Part shown: in pieces, positions 44,001-53,517 of the stretch | How the letters are laid out: every line of letters begins with the position of its first letter | Position numbering within the stretch: position 1 is the stretch's first letter | NCBI GenBank assembly: GCA_012520455.1 | Contig: JAAYOE010000041.1 | Coordinates: forward strand, 1 to 60,811 | Direction of reading: 5' to 3' | DNA length: 60,811 nt | Source: Tissierellia bacterium | Lineage (GTDB): Bacteria; Bacillota; Clostridia; Tissierellales; Sedimentibacteraceae | Translations under genes and position numbers: made by a program | Notes under the pieces: model-generated | The model's database searches: none | What the model was told of the DNA's origin: nothing | Seen by the model: the letters and a program-made list of their open reading frames with translations, nothing else

Positions 44001-44042
44001 AAAAAAAAGCTGAGGTGCTTCCATTATGCTGAAAACACCTCA
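44001..44042 (-). terminator. Terminator after spoVT
   Basis: Stem TGAGGTG/CACCTCA with an 18-base loop, then GC and eight T on the minus strand. Confidence 0.85.
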
Positions 44043-44049
44043 TTATTTA

Positions 44050-44601
44050 TCAGTTCTCCATTTGCCGCGATAAAAATATGCTTGCGGTCTTGATTAATTT
44101 TTCTTCCACTTCTGACATCTTAGACCCCTTATCCTTGGAAAGAAGTATGACTGCTCCTATGGGGTCCCCGTGGACCATGATGGGTGCTATAACCTGACTG
44201 GTATATTGGTCAGGATTAAACTCATTGGCAGTGATTCGTATCGGCTTTGATGTTGCGCCGGTTATATACATTTCTCTGCTTTCGATTATCTTCTCCAATT
44301 CAGGGCTCAGCCTCTTTTCGGCATAATCCTTCTTTGAGCTCCCCGAAACTGCAATTACTCCGTCCCTGTCGGTTATTATGGCAATATGTCTGGTTGTTTC
44401 AAACAAAGATTCCACATACTCTCCCGCAAATTCAGTCAATTCTCCAATCGGTGAATATTTCTTTAAAATTATTTCGCCTTCTCTATCGGTAAATATTTCT
44501 AAAGGGTCACCTTCTCTGATTCTCAAGGTCCTTCTTATCTCCTTTGGAATAACTACTCTGCCCAAGTCATCAATTCTTCTGACAATTCCTGTTGCTTTCA
44601 T
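44050..44601 (-). CDS. spoVT: Stage V sporulation protein T
   Basis: 183 aa. N-terminal AbrB-type swapped-hairpin DNA-binding domain (MKATGIVRRIDDLGRVVIPKEIRRTLRIREGD in order, residues 1-50), C-terminal GAF domain (HIAIITDRDGVIAVSGSSKKD, VIAPIMVHGDPIGAVILLSKDKG). In Bacillus it tunes sigma-G-dependent genes in the forespore. GGAGG precedes the ATG. Expected sigma-G control could not be confirmed in the AT-rich region 44602-44798. Confidence 0.97.
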   Translation of the reverse strand: MKATGIVRRIDDLGRVVIPKEIRRTLRIREGDPLEIFTDREGEIILKKYSPIGELTEFAGEYVESLFETTRHIAIITDRDGVIAVSGSSKKDYAEKRLSPELEKIIESREMYITGATSKPIRITANEFNPDQYTSQVIAPIMVHGDPIGAVILLSKDKGSKMSEVEEKLIKTASIFLSRQMEN

Positions 44602-44798
44602 TATTTACGTTCCTCCAATTGCATAATTATATTTTAATGACATTTCTTTTAATATTTTCTATTATTTACACTTTGCTATATTTTATCCTAATTAGTTTCT
44701 TAATATAGAAAATATTATTAAGAACATTTCAATTCATTATAATGGAAGAAGTTAAAATTATCAACAATATTTTACTAAATTTAACAAATTTTTAATTT

Positions 44799-45743
44799 TT
44801 AATTTTTAACTATTTCTGCAGAGTTTTTAAGCTCATCCAAAAGGTCCCGGTATTTGAATGTTTTATAATATTCAATCAGTTCAGCCTTTTTTGTTTCCAC
44901 GGTTATGTCTTCATCTACTATTCTGTCTGTAAGCTTAATGATATGATAACCGTAATCGGATTGCACCGGCTGGCTGACTTCGCCTATTTCCAATGAAAAT
45001 GCCGCCTTCGAGAAAGGTTCTACCATTTGGGCATAGGTGAAGTAATCCAAGTCTCCTCCGTTTGCACCGGATGCCGTATCAAGGGATAATTCCTTTGCAA
45101 GGTCTGAAAAATCTTCACCCTCCTTGATTCTTTCTATCACTTTTTGGGCTTCTTCTTCCGTATCGACAAGAATATGGCTTGCTCTCACCTGGGTATCCAT
45201 TTTCATTTCATCAAAGAGAGCTTTCAGCTCATCATCATTTGGGTTAAGGCTGTCAATTTTTGATACTATATAATTATTGATTAATATTTCTTTGGATAAT
45301 TCTCCTATTACATATTCTTCCGTTATACCCCTATATTCCAGGAAACTTTTATAGTCTTCATCATTTTCAAAATTAATTTTAAAATTGTCCAAGGCATGCT
45401 CTTTTTCTTCATCACTTACGACTATGCCTTCCTTCTCCGCAGCGTCCAGCAGAAGCAATGAGTTGGTCATTTCTTCCATTATATATTCTTCATATAATTC
45501 TTTATAGGTTAAACCTCTTGTTGCTTCTTGTTCCCAAGCACCTTCGCCGAATTGATACTCCACATATTCCTTATAATAAGCTAATGCATCATCAAATTCT
45601 TTCTGCATGATAGGCTTACCGTTAACTGTCACCATCACGCCGTCTTTGTCTGCTCCTTGGCCGTCCTGGTTGGAGCATGCCGCAACTGCTAAAATCATAC
45701 CTGCTAAACATATTAAGAATAGTGATTTTTTAAATTTGTTCAT
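44799..45743 (-). CDS. PrsA/SurA-type peptidyl-prolyl isomerase lipoprotein
   Basis: 314 aa. Lipoprotein signal with lipobox AVAAC (Cys23), a SurA_N-like chaperone region (EFDDALAYYKEYVEYQF to ~residue 165), and a parvulin rotamase domain (~178-275: VRASHILVDTEEEAQKVIERIKEGEDF.., then GGDLDYFTYAQMVEPFSKAAFSL and YGYHIIKLTDR). It folds exported proteins at the outer face of the membrane. Its start lies inside the end of mfd (14-base overlap), an order common in Clostridia. Confidence 0.92.
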   Translation of the reverse strand: MNKFKKSLFLICLAGMILAVAACSNQDGQGADKDGVMVTVNGKPIMQKEFDDALAYYKEYVEYQFGEGAWEQEATRGLTYKELYEEYIMEEMTNSLLLLDAAEKEGIVVSDEEKEHALDNFKINFENDEDYKSFLEYRGITEEYVIGELSKEILINNYIVSKIDSLNPNDDELKALFDEMKMDTQVRASHILVDTEEEAQKVIERIKEGEDFSDLAKELSLDTASGANGGDLDYFTYAQMVEPFSKAAFSLEIGEVSQPVQSDYGYHIIKLTDRIVDEDITVETKKAELIEYYKTFKYRDLLDELKNSAEIVKN

Positions 45744-48700
45744 CTTTTTCCTCCACAGCAGTTTTATCTGCCTTAAAATTATTTAATGTTTCCAAGAATT
45801 CTTCCAATTCCTTAAGAAGCTTTCTTTGTTCCAATGTTTCCAATTTATATCTGATGATTGGCTCGTTTGTTCCAACAAAGCTAATCTTATCATAATAATT
45901 TTTTATCAAGAATTCTATGATATCTTGACTAAGGTCATTTCCCGTCATTTCAAAGCTAACGGTCCTGCCCGTCTGGGCGAGTGCTTTTATCCTGAGTTTC
46001 TTGCAGAGTGATTTAATATATGATATTTTCAGCAGGTTATCAACTTGATCGGGAATATTTCCAAACCTGTCAATAATCTCCTCAGTAATATCAAGTATAT
46101 CATTTTTGTTTTCTGTTGCGGCAATTTTTTTGTATATTTCTATTTTCTGCTCCTCATTTTCAATAAATGATGAAGGAATATAGCCGTCTACATTTAAATC
46201 AACCGATGTTTCAATTTCTTCAACCACCTCTTTCCCCTGCAGCTCCTTTATTGCCCGATTTAAAAATTTAACATACAAGTCATATCCGATTGCTGCCATA
46301 TGTCCGTGCTGCTCAGGGCCCAAGATGTTGCCGCTGCCCCTTATTTCCAGGTCCCGCATGGCGATTTTGAATCCCGACCCGAATTCGGTAAATTCCTTTA
46401 TGGCCTTAAGTCTCTTTTCGGCTACTTCTGACAGCATCTTGTCTTTTTCGTAGGTGAGGTAGGCAAATGAAACCTTGTTTGATCTTCCTATCCTTCCTCT
46501 CAGCTGATAGAGCTGGGAAAGTCCAAAATAATCGGCATTTTCTATTATCAGGGTATTCACGTTAGGGATGTCCATTCCCGTTTCAATTATGGTAGTACAA
46601 ACCAAAATATCATATTCTTTATTTACAAATTCCAGCATTATGTTTTCAAGGTAGCGTTCGCTCATCTGCCCGTGGGCAACCGCTATGCGGGCATCAGGCA
46701 TGAGCTTCCTCAGCTTAGCAGCGGTATGGTCTATATCGGCCACCCTGTTGTGTACATAATAGACCTGGCCACCTCTTGATATTTCCTTTTCAATGGCATC
46801 CTTTATCAAACCCTCCTTGTATTCGATGACATAGGTCTGAATAGGAAGCCTGTCTCCCGGCGGCTCCGATATGATGCTCATGTCCCTTACCCCGATCATG
46901 GACATATGAAGGGTTCTGGGTATGGGGGTTGCCGACAGGGTAAGGACATCGATGTTAGATTTGAGCTGTTTTATCAATTCCTTGTGTTTAACACCGAATC
47001 TTTGCTCTTCATCTATAATCAAGAGTCCTAAATCTTTGAATTTAAGGTCCTTGGTAAGGAGTTTGTGGGTCCCTATCACAATATCAATCAGACCTTTATT
47101 TAAATCATTTATGATTTTTTTCTGCTGGTAGGGTGTCCTGAAACGGCTGAGCATTTCAATTTTTATGGGATATCCCCTGAATCTGTCGACTATGTTGTTA
47201 TAATGCTGCTGGGCCAGGATGGTGGTTGGAACCAGCATGGCCACCTGTTTTGAATCCATGACCGCCTTAAAAGCTGCCCTCATTGCCACTTCCGTCTTGC
47301 CGAAACCCACATCCCCGCAAAGGAGTCTGTCCATGCAGGTATTCTTTTCCATATCTTTTTTGATTTCCCTTACGCACCGCAGCTGGTCCTCTGTTTCTTC
47401 AAAAGGGAATTTGTATTCAAATTCCTTTTGCCACTCGGTATCCTTATTGAAGGCGTAGCCCTTGGTTACCTTTCTCTTGGCATAGAGTTTAATAAGTTCT
47501 CCTGCCATATTTTCTATGGCAGCCCTTGTGCGCTCCTTGGTCTTTATCCAATCTGAACTGCCCATTTTATTGAGCTTGGGCTTTTCCGAATCGGAACCGA
47601 TGTACTTTTGAATGAGAGACAATTGATCAACCGGAACATAAAGCTTGTCATCAGCTTGATACTTGATGCAGAGGTAATCCTTCTGGATGTTTTGTACCCG
47701 GATTTTCTCAATTCCCACATACTGGCCGATGCCGTGATGCTCATGGACTACATAGTCTCCGACCTTTAAATCCGTAAATACTTCAATTTCGGCACCCTTG
47801 CGCTTTTTGACCTTCCGGGCCTTGCGTTTGGTGGAGCCTAAAACTTCATTTTCGGTAAGGACAAGGAGCTTGTTATCGTAATACTCAAACCCTTTTGTTA
47901 ACTCTCCCGGAGCTATGACCACTTGTCCGCTTTCGGCAATATCGGCGTCCTTTGACAAGGCAGTCGTGCATTGGTAATCATTCAAGAGGTTATGGAGCTT
48001 CCTGCAGCCTTCATAAGTACTCAGTATGATATCCACCTTATAGCCCTTGTACTTAAGCCTGTTCAGGTCCTTTGACAAGTCTTCGATCCTGCCGTAGTAG
48101 GAAGGGGCTTCCTTAAAGAGCATATGAAGTGAAGTATCCGTCTTAATGATTCTTTCTTTGCCGCCTATTGAAAGAAAAGGTCTTTTGGATATTTCCGCCA
48201 AAAGCTCATGTTCACCCGCATAAACTTCACTTTGTTTTGAAAATATTTCGCCCCTCTCGAATAATTCGCCGAATTTAAGCATGAAGCCTTCATTTAAAGT
48301 GTTTAGCTCTTCAAATACTCTTTCAGGCTCATCAACAATAAGGATAAAATTATCATCAAAATAATCCAAGAGGTTTGAAAAGGACTTTTTTACGAATGGC
48401 ACCAAGAGGTCTGCATTTTCAATCCCCATCCCTCCCATCAGCTTATCTTGATAACTGAGGTAAAGGTTCTTAAGATTTTTTGCTGCTTCCCTGCTTAATT
48501 TGCCTTGTCGCTCCTTGTAGTTTCTTTCAACTTCAGACAAGATAGTTTTAATTTCTTCTCTTTTAAACAATATATCGGAGCAGGGAAGAATTTTAACTGA
48601 TTTGATATTCTTAACCGACCGCTGAGTTTTTAAATCAAATAATCTTATTGAATCGATTTCGTCATCAAAAAACTCTATTCTGCACGGGTTTGCTTCGGAA

Positions 48701-49248
48701 GGAGAAAATATGTCAATAATCCCGCCTCTTACGGAAAATTGGCCGACCCCTTCTATTGCATCCACCCTCTCATATTTAAGCTTTATCAAATTGCTTCTTA
48801 ATTCATTCAGGTCATAGGTCTTCCCGTATGTCAATTCTATTATGTTTTCCTTAAACCTATCTTTAGACATAACCCTTGTAAGTATGGAATTAATTGAAGC
48901 AGTTACAAGACTTTTTTGTTTGAACAAAATATCATTTAATAAATTTACCCTCCTGTGGTCAACATCCTTGCTCAGTGCATCCACATTGTAGAGGATGAAT
49001 TCCTTAGGCTGAAAACGAGAAGAATGCCGGGTGTAAGCCCTGATATTTTCTTCGTATTGTTTCGATTTTGATTCACTGCTTGTAAGAATTAATACTTTAT
49101 CTGATATATCCAAAAGATTGCATGCCAAATAAGCTAATCCTTCATCATTGAGACCTTGGATCAGCTGGCTTTTTCCATTATGATAATTTTCGCATATTTT
49201 TTTAAATTTGTCCGTTCTTTGGAATTGGTCAAACAAAATTCTGTTCAT
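45730..49248 (-). CDS. mfd: Transcription-repair coupling factor
   Basis: 1172 aa, usual length. N-terminal UvrB-like module, RNA polymerase-interaction domain (DLKVGDYVVHEHHGIGQYVGIEKI near 500), then SF2 translocase: Walker A GDVGFGKTEVAMRAAF (~645), DEEQ box IIDEEQRFGVKHKE, LSATPIPRTLHMSM, and motif VI QLYQLRGRIGRS, plus the TRCF C-terminal domain. Removes stalled RNA polymerase at DNA damage and recruits UvrA. It starts 32 bases after pth. Confidence 0.97.
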   Translation of the reverse strand: MNRILFDQFQRTDKFKKICENYHNGKSQLIQGLNDEGLAYLACNLLDISDKVLILTSSESKSKQYEENIRAYTRHSSRFQPKEFILYNVDALSKDVDHRRVNLLNDILFKQKSLVTASINSILTRVMSKDRFKENIIELTYGKTYDLNELRSNLIKLKYERVDAIEGVGQFSVRGGIIDIFSPSEANPCRIEFFDDEIDSIRLFDLKTQRSVKNIKSVKILPCSDILFKREEIKTILSEVERNYKERQGKLSREAAKNLKNLYLSYQDKLMGGMGIENADLLVPFVKKSFSNLLDYFDDNFILIVDEPERVFEELNTLNEGFMLKFGELFERGEIFSKQSEVYAGEHELLAEISKRPFLSIGGKERIIKTDTSLHMLFKEAPSYYGRIEDLSKDLNRLKYKGYKVDIILSTYEGCRKLHNLLNDYQCTTALSKDADIAESGQVVIAPGELTKGFEYYDNKLLVLTENEVLGSTKRKARKVKKRKGAEIEVFTDLKVGDYVVHEHHGIGQYVGIEKIRVQNIQKDYLCIKYQADDKLYVPVDQLSLIQKYIGSDSEKPKLNKMGSSDWIKTKERTRAAIENMAGELIKLYAKRKVTKGYAFNKDTEWQKEFEYKFPFEETEDQLRCVREIKKDMEKNTCMDRLLCGDVGFGKTEVAMRAAFKAVMDSKQVAMLVPTTILAQQHYNNIVDRFRGYPIKIEMLSRFRTPYQQKKIINDLNKGLIDIVIGTHKLLTKDLKFKDLGLLIIDEEQRFGVKHKELIKQLKSNIDVLTLSATPIPRTLHMSMIGVRDMSIISEPPGDRLPIQTYVIEYKEGLIKDAIEKEISRGGQVYYVHNRVADIDHTAAKLRKLMPDARIAVAHGQMSERYLENIMLEFVNKEYDILVCTTIIETGMDIPNVNTLIIENADYFGLSQLYQLRGRIGRSNKVSFAYLTYEKDKMLSEVAEKRLKAIKEFTEFGSGFKIAMRDLEIRGSGNILGPEQHGHMAAIGYDLYVKFLNRAIKELQGKEVVEEIETSVDLNVDGYIPSSFIENEEQKIEIYKKIAATENKNDILDITEEIIDRFGNIPDQVDNLLKISYIKSLCKKLRIKALAQTGRTVSFEMTGNDLSQDIIEFLIKNYYDKISFVGTNEPIIRYKLETLEQRKLLKELEEFLETLNNFKADKTAVEEKDEQI

Positions 49249-49280
49249 ACTTTTCCTTTATTTGCCCTTTATGCCAAGTG

Positions 49281-49865
49281 TCATTCTTCGGGATGATTAG
49301 CTGCATCCCCTTTGATGTTATACTTTTGCATAGCGCTTTCAACATTGTTTTTTACGATTTCAAGAGCAGCTTCTCCTGCTTTTTCAATTACGGGAGCCAA
49401 GATATCTCTTTCGGAAGGGGTAAATTTATGAAGCACATAATCAGCCAAGTCCATATCCTGGTTTCTTCCTATACCTATTCTTATGCGGGGAAATTCGCTT
49501 CCCAAGCTGCTTATTATGGATTTCATCCCGTTATGGGTACCGGCAGAGCCCTTAGGTCTGATCCTCAATGTTCCTAAGGGTATATCGATATCATCGTAAA
49601 TGACAATGAGATTTTCTGTAGGTACTTTATAAAACCTTATTATTTCTCCTAAGGCAAGCCCGCTTCTGTTCATGTAGGTTACAGGCTTTACGAGCATGAC
49701 TTTTTCTCCGTTTACGGATGTCTCCCCATATACGGAGTTGAATTTCAACTTATTTAATTTTACATTAAGTTTTTCCGCCAAATATTCTAATGCCATGTAA
49801 CCTGAGTTATGCCTGGTGTTGGCATACTCCTTACCCGGGTTGCCAAGCCCTGCGATAATATACAT
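49281..49865 (-). CDS. pth: Peptidyl-tRNA hydrolase
   Basis: 194 aa from the ATG at 49865 (AAAGAGG upstream); a longer frame runs back into glmU without a ribosome site. AGLGNPGKEYANTRHNSGY holds the catalytic His, YMNRSG the substrate Asn, IYDDIDIPLG the Asp, and GSAGTHNGMKSI the conserved loop. Recycles peptidyl-tRNA dropped from ribosomes. In Bacillus, prs and ctc lie between glmU and pth; here they are missing. Confidence 0.96.
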   Translation of the reverse strand: MYIIAGLGNPGKEYANTRHNSGYMALEYLAEKLNVKLNKLKFNSVYGETSVNGEKVMLVKPVTYMNRSGLALGEIIRFYKVPTENLIVIYDDIDIPLGTLRIRPKGSAGTHNGMKSIISSLGSEFPRIRIGIGRNQDMDLADYVLHKFTPSERDILAPVIEKAGEAALEIVKNNVESAMQKYNIKGDAANHPEE

Positions 49866-49875
49866 ATTAACCTCT

Positions 49876-51246
49876 TTAAAACCTGTTCCTGCCTTTTCCT
49901 TCCTTATTGACCTGCCTTGCTCTTGCAATTGCCAGGTCACCCTTCTTAACATCCTCCGTGATGGTTGAGCCTGCGGCAACATACCCGCCTTCTTCAACGG
50001 TAAGGGGAGCAATCAAATTTGAATTGCTTCCGATAAAAGCCTTGTCCCCCACTATAGTCTTGTGTTTTTTCTTCCCGTCATAATTGACGAAAACAACTCC
50101 GCAGCCTATATTTACCCCCTGGCCCACTTCTGCATCTCCTATGTAAGCCAAGTGGGATGATTTTGAATTGTCTCCAATTCTTGATTTTTTTACTTCAACA
50201 AAGTCTCCGATTTTAACGTTTTTACCCAAGCTGGTTCCCGGCCTGAGAAAGGCAAAGGGCCCTACGCATGTCCCGTCATCTATGAAGGATTCCACTACCT
50301 TTGAACTCTCCACCGTCACCTTGTTGCCTAGGGTGGAATTGATTATCCTGGTATTAGGACCTAGGGTGCAGGAGTTTCCTATAATTGTTCCTTCTTCCAA
50401 ATATGTATTGGGGTAAATGACCGTATCTCTGCCGATTTTAACCGTATCATCTATATAGACGGTATCAGGGTCAATTATTGTAACCCCTGAATACATGTGC
50501 CTTTGATTGATTCTTTTCTGCATTATTTTATTTACTTCCGCCAGCTGAACCCTGTCATTTACCGCTTTGATGTCTTCGGCATCCCTGAGGACCCATCCCC
50601 CTACCTTGGCACCTTGGTCATTTAAAACTTTTATTGTATCAGTGAGATAGTATTCGTTTTGCGAGTTGTCCCTCGTGATTTTTTTAAGAGCATCTTTTAA
50701 GAGGTCCCCTTTAAAGCAATATATACCGGTATTTATTTCCTTAATATTTTTAATTTCCTCAGATGCATCCTTCTCTTCAACAATTTTATCGATGGACTTG
50801 TCTTCCCTTCTCACTATTCTCCCATAGCCAGCGGGATTGTCCAAATAAGCTGTCATAACGGAAGCAGCATGGTTGTTTTCCATATGATAGGCCATAAAGG
50901 TCACTAATGTTTCTTTGCTGATTAAGGGACCATCTGCACACAGTATCAAAACCATATCATCCTTGTCAATAAATTTTTCTGCAGCCATAACAGCATAACC
51001 GGTTCCGTATGGTAAATCGTCTCCCATGGGTTGTTCAACGGTTTGTACATCCATGTCTTTAATATTGTATCCAACTTTTTCTTTTCCATGTCCCAAAACT
51101 ACAATATTTTTATCTATGCCTGAATCTATGGATGCTTCGATAACGTATTTAATCATTTCTTTTCCGCAAACCTTGTGGAGGGTTTTTGGAATCTCCGATT
51201 TCATTCTTGTCCCTTGGCCTGCTGCTAAAATAATTGACATCTTCAT
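49876..51246 (-). CDS. glmU: Bifunctional UDP-N-acetylglucosamine pyrophosphorylase / glucosamine-1-phosphate acetyltransferase
   Basis: 456 aa. Uridylyltransferase domain (ILAAGQGTRMKSEIPKTLHKV, residues 5-25; LCADGPLI) and a C-terminal left-handed beta-helix acetyltransferase (~250-456; PGTSLGKNVKIGDFVEVKKS, HLAYIGDAEVGQGVNIGCG). Makes UDP-GlcNAc for wall synthesis. It starts 170 bases after spoVG with a terminator between, and no strong promoter is seen there, so partial read-through from spoVG is possible. Confidence 0.97.
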   Translation of the reverse strand: MKMSIILAAGQGTRMKSEIPKTLHKVCGKEMIKYVIEASIDSGIDKNIVVLGHGKEKVGYNIKDMDVQTVEQPMGDDLPYGTGYAVMAAEKFIDKDDMVLILCADGPLISKETLVTFMAYHMENNHAASVMTAYLDNPAGYGRIVRREDKSIDKIVEEKDASEEIKNIKEINTGIYCFKGDLLKDALKKITRDNSQNEYYLTDTIKVLNDQGAKVGGWVLRDAEDIKAVNDRVQLAEVNKIMQKRINQRHMYSGVTIIDPDTVYIDDTVKIGRDTVIYPNTYLEEGTIIGNSCTLGPNTRIINSTLGNKVTVESSKVVESFIDDGTCVGPFAFLRPGTSLGKNVKIGDFVEVKKSRIGDNSKSSHLAYIGDAEVGQGVNIGCGVVFVNYDGKKKHKTIVGDKAFIGSNSNLIAPLTVEEGGYVAAGSTITEDVKKGDLAIARARQVNKEGKGRNRF

Positions 51247-51360
51247 ATGAAATTCTCCTCAATCCAATAAACTGTAATAATGAGTTATTATATATCATAT
51301 TATTTACTAAGTCAAAAAAATATTCTAAGACCAGGCTTGTCCCCATATTTAAAGACACAA

Positions 51361-51383
51361 TAAAAGGGTCTATAAAAGACCCG
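51361..51383 (-). terminator. Weak terminator or attenuator between spoVG and glmU
   Basis: Stem GGGTC/GACCC with a 7-base loop and TTTTATT after it on the minus strand. The short stem suggests incomplete termination. Confidence 0.55.
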
Positions 51384-51417
51384 GGTACTGTTGACTTTAA
51401 AATCATCAGTAACAGCG

Positions 51418-51711
51418 CTACAGAAGAGATGCTTCTTCAACTCTTTCGCTTTCTTCTGTGCGCTTTTCTTCATAAGCTTTGAATACCGCCTCTGCAACAA
51501 GATTCCTTGTTTCAGAATTAATAGGATGAGCTATGTCTTTAAACTCTCCATCGGGCATCTTCCTGCTGGGCATAGCTATAAACAACCCTTCTTGACCTTC
51601 AATTATCTTAATATCATGTACTACAAAACAATCATCAAAGGTTACGGAAACGATTGCCTTCATCTTACCCTCGGAATTGATTTTTCTTACTCTTACATCT
51701 GATATTTTCAT
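51418..51711 (-). CDS. spoVG: SpoVG RNA/DNA-binding regulator
   Basis: 97 aa. [55 protein letters not shown] and [18 protein letters not shown] are the SpoVG marks; the tail is acidic. SpoVG affects septation and gene expression in sporulation. The ATG follows GGTGGTGACAAC with GGGGGGAAGGTGG upstream. Its position between purR and glmU is the conserved Firmicute one; yabJ is absent. Confidence 0.97.
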   Translation of the reverse strand: MKISDVRVRKINSEGKMKAIVSVTFDDCFVVHDIKIIEGQEGLFIAMPSRKMPDGEFKDIAHPINSETRNLVAEAVFKAYEEKRTEESERVEEASLL

Positions 51712-51752
51712 GTTGTCACCACCTTCCCCCCAAAATTACGTCCTTTTTGACC

Positions 51753-51781
51753 ATTATACTATATATCCTCAAAAATAGCAA
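51753..51781 (-). promoter_or_regulatory. spoVG promoter
   Basis: TTGCTA (51781-51776), 17-base spacer, TATAAT (51758-51753) on the minus strand. In Bacillus spoVG uses sigma-H; an AGGAT stretch is present but the matching GAAT box is not, so sigma-A is the better reading. Confidence 0.7.
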
Positions 51782-51819
51782 AAAAACATTTTCATAATTT
51801 TGTTATTAAAAATATGAAT

Positions 51820-52641
51820 TTATTTTAACAATTTAGGATTAGGGAAAATTTCAATTTTCCCTTCTTTTAAACCTGCGTTATTGAGGACCAACAAGGAAGT
51901 ATAGTTATCTACTAATTTCTTTTCAGGCTCCTTGGTTTCTATAACAACCGCAGTACCTACAACATTTGCATTAAACTCTCTCATCATATCCTCCATGCCC
52001 TTGCAGGTGCCGCCCCCTTTCATAAAGTCATCAATTATCAGGACTTCGGCATTTTCCTTTAAAGACCTCTTTGATAAGGACATGGTTTGAATAGTGTTTG
52101 ATGAACCTGAAACATAATTTATGCTCACTGTTGCCCCCTCGGTAATTTTGTTGTTTCTCCTTATAACAGCCACGGGAACATTTAACTTTTGACCCGTCAG
52201 TATGGCTACGGGGATACCTTTAGTTTCTACAGTGACAATATAATCAATATGCTTACAGGTGAATTCAGATGAAATTACACTTGCAATATTCGACACAATT
52301 CTTGGGTTATTGAAAATATCCGTCATATATATAAAGCCCCCGGCTAATATACGGTTTTTTTGCGAAAATAATGAGCATAAGTGATCAAGTATCTCATTAC
52401 GCTCTTTACTTCCTAATATTGGTATGAATACAACACCCCCAGTAGCACCGGAAATGGTATCGATTCTGCCGAAGTTCATCTCCGCCACCAAATCCTTGAC
52501 GATTGCCACGTCTTCACTTATGGTCGATTTTGAAGCATTGAAAATTTCACAAAAATAGTTATATGAGAAAAGATAATTGGGTTTTTCAGCAAAGATTTTC
52601 ATCAGTGCGCCGATTCTTTGGTTTCTCTTATATTTTTTCAT
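51820..52641 (-). CDS. purR: Purine operon repressor PurR
   Basis: 273 aa. N-terminal winged helix (MKIFAEKPNYLFSYNYFCEIFNASKSTISEDV, residues ~14-46), C-terminal PRTase-like domain with the PRPP motif VLIIDDFMKGGGTCKGM (~205-221). PRPP relieves DNA binding in the Bacillus protein. It should control the purine operon at 28372-38480 and probably itself, as CGAA boxes flank its own -10 box. Confidence 0.96.
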   Translation of the reverse strand: MKKYKRNQRIGALMKIFAEKPNYLFSYNYFCEIFNASKSTISEDVAIVKDLVAEMNFGRIDTISGATGGVVFIPILGSKERNEILDHLCSLFSQKNRILAGGFIYMTDIFNNPRIVSNIASVISSEFTCKHIDYIVTVETKGIPVAILTGQKLNVPVAVIRRNNKITEGATVSINYVSGSSNTIQTMSLSKRSLKENAEVLIIDDFMKGGGTCKGMEDMMREFNANVVGTAVVIETKEPEKKLVDNYTSLLVLNNAGLKEGKIEIFPNPKLLK

Positions 52642-52650
52642 ATTATCTCC

Positions 52651-52697
52651 GACGAATGTTTTCTTATGATTATATAATAAACGTTCGTAATATTCAA
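52651..52697 (-). promoter_or_regulatory. purR promoter with flanking PurR-like boxes
   Basis: On the minus strand TTGAAT (52697-52692), 17-base spacer, TATAAT (52674-52669). One box (TTACGAACGTTT, 52690-52679) lies in the spacer and an inverted one (AAAACATTCGTC, 52662-52651) just after the -10. This suits autoregulation. Confidence 0.65.
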
Positions 52698-52763
52698 GTT
52701 GATTTTTTTGTTTTTAAAATTTAATTCAATAATTATTATTATCCCTCTCAGTCAAGCTTACCG

Positions 52764-53459
52764 TCAGTTCAGCTCTCCTCCCGCAAATACTATGGCCTTT
52801 TCAGCCAATACTTCCATGGGATTTATGTAGTTCCCTTCAAGTTTATACAAGTACTGAGCCGCTGAAAGTTCGGTACAGCCTAATAAAAATACGGTGGCTC
52901 CCAATTCCTTCAACTCATCCCGGCATTTGAAAAAAAGGTCTGTCCCTAAGCTATACTTGCCTCTTTTTATCACATCATAAATGAATTCCATAATCAGAGC
53001 CTGGGTTTTTACGGGGATGACTGTTTTAATACCTAATTCATCGTAATAGTTTTCGTAAATCTTAGTTTTAATTGTTCCGTCGGTAGCCATTATCCCCACA
53101 ACCGCATCCCCTCCATACTTGTCATAGGTATACTTGGCTGCCTCTTCCGGCATATTGATAAATGGAATCTTGATATTCTTCTTTATGTGGTCTATAAAGT
53201 AGTGGGCGGTGTTGCAGGGCATTATTAAAAAGTCAGCACCTGACTTTTCAAGCATCTTGGCTGAACCAACCAATTCTTTTACAGGACTTTCCCCATATCC
53301 CAATATGGCTTTTGTCCTGTCCTGAATATTGGTATTGTTGTCGATAATAATCCTAATGTGGTCCTGGTCCTTTTCCGCCTTTGTCCTTAAGACTATTCTT
53401 TCAAATAAGTGAACCGTTGCAAGGGGTCCCATTCCCCCGATCATCCCTATTGTTTTCAT
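52764..53459 (-). CDS. Aspartate/glutamate racemase family protein
   Basis: 231 aa. IGMIGGMGPLATVHLFERI at the start is the aspartate racemase signature; the catalytic Cys pair is in LIMPCNTAHYF (~84) and FLLGCTELSAAQ (~195). Interconverts L- and D-amino acids, probably aspartate; D-amino acids could serve wall synthesis. GAGGTAGG precedes the ATG. No clear terminator follows. Substrate not certain. Confidence 0.9.
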   Translation of the reverse strand: MKTIGMIGGMGPLATVHLFERIVLRTKAEKDQDHIRIIIDNNTNIQDRTKAILGYGESPVKELVGSAKMLEKSGADFLIMPCNTAHYFIDHIKKNIKIPFINMPEEAAKYTYDKYGGDAVVGIMATDGTIKTKIYENYYDELGIKTVIPVKTQALIMEFIYDVIKRGKYSLGTDLFFKCRDELKELGATVFLLGCTELSAAQYLYKLEGNYINPMEVLAEKAIVFAGGELN

Positions 53460-53517
53460 AACCTACCTCAGTATTTTTTTTGATGAATTATAACATATCC
53501 TTTCTCTCTTTACAAGT

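Noticed and set aside
49866-50012. Longer N-terminus for peptidyl-tRNA hydrolase
   Set aside because: It lies inside glmU in another frame without a ribosome site; the family starts at the AGLGNPG strand.
51735-51780. Sigma-H promoter for spoVG
   Set aside because: An AGGAT stretch exists but no GAAT box at the right distance; a sigma-A pair fits better.
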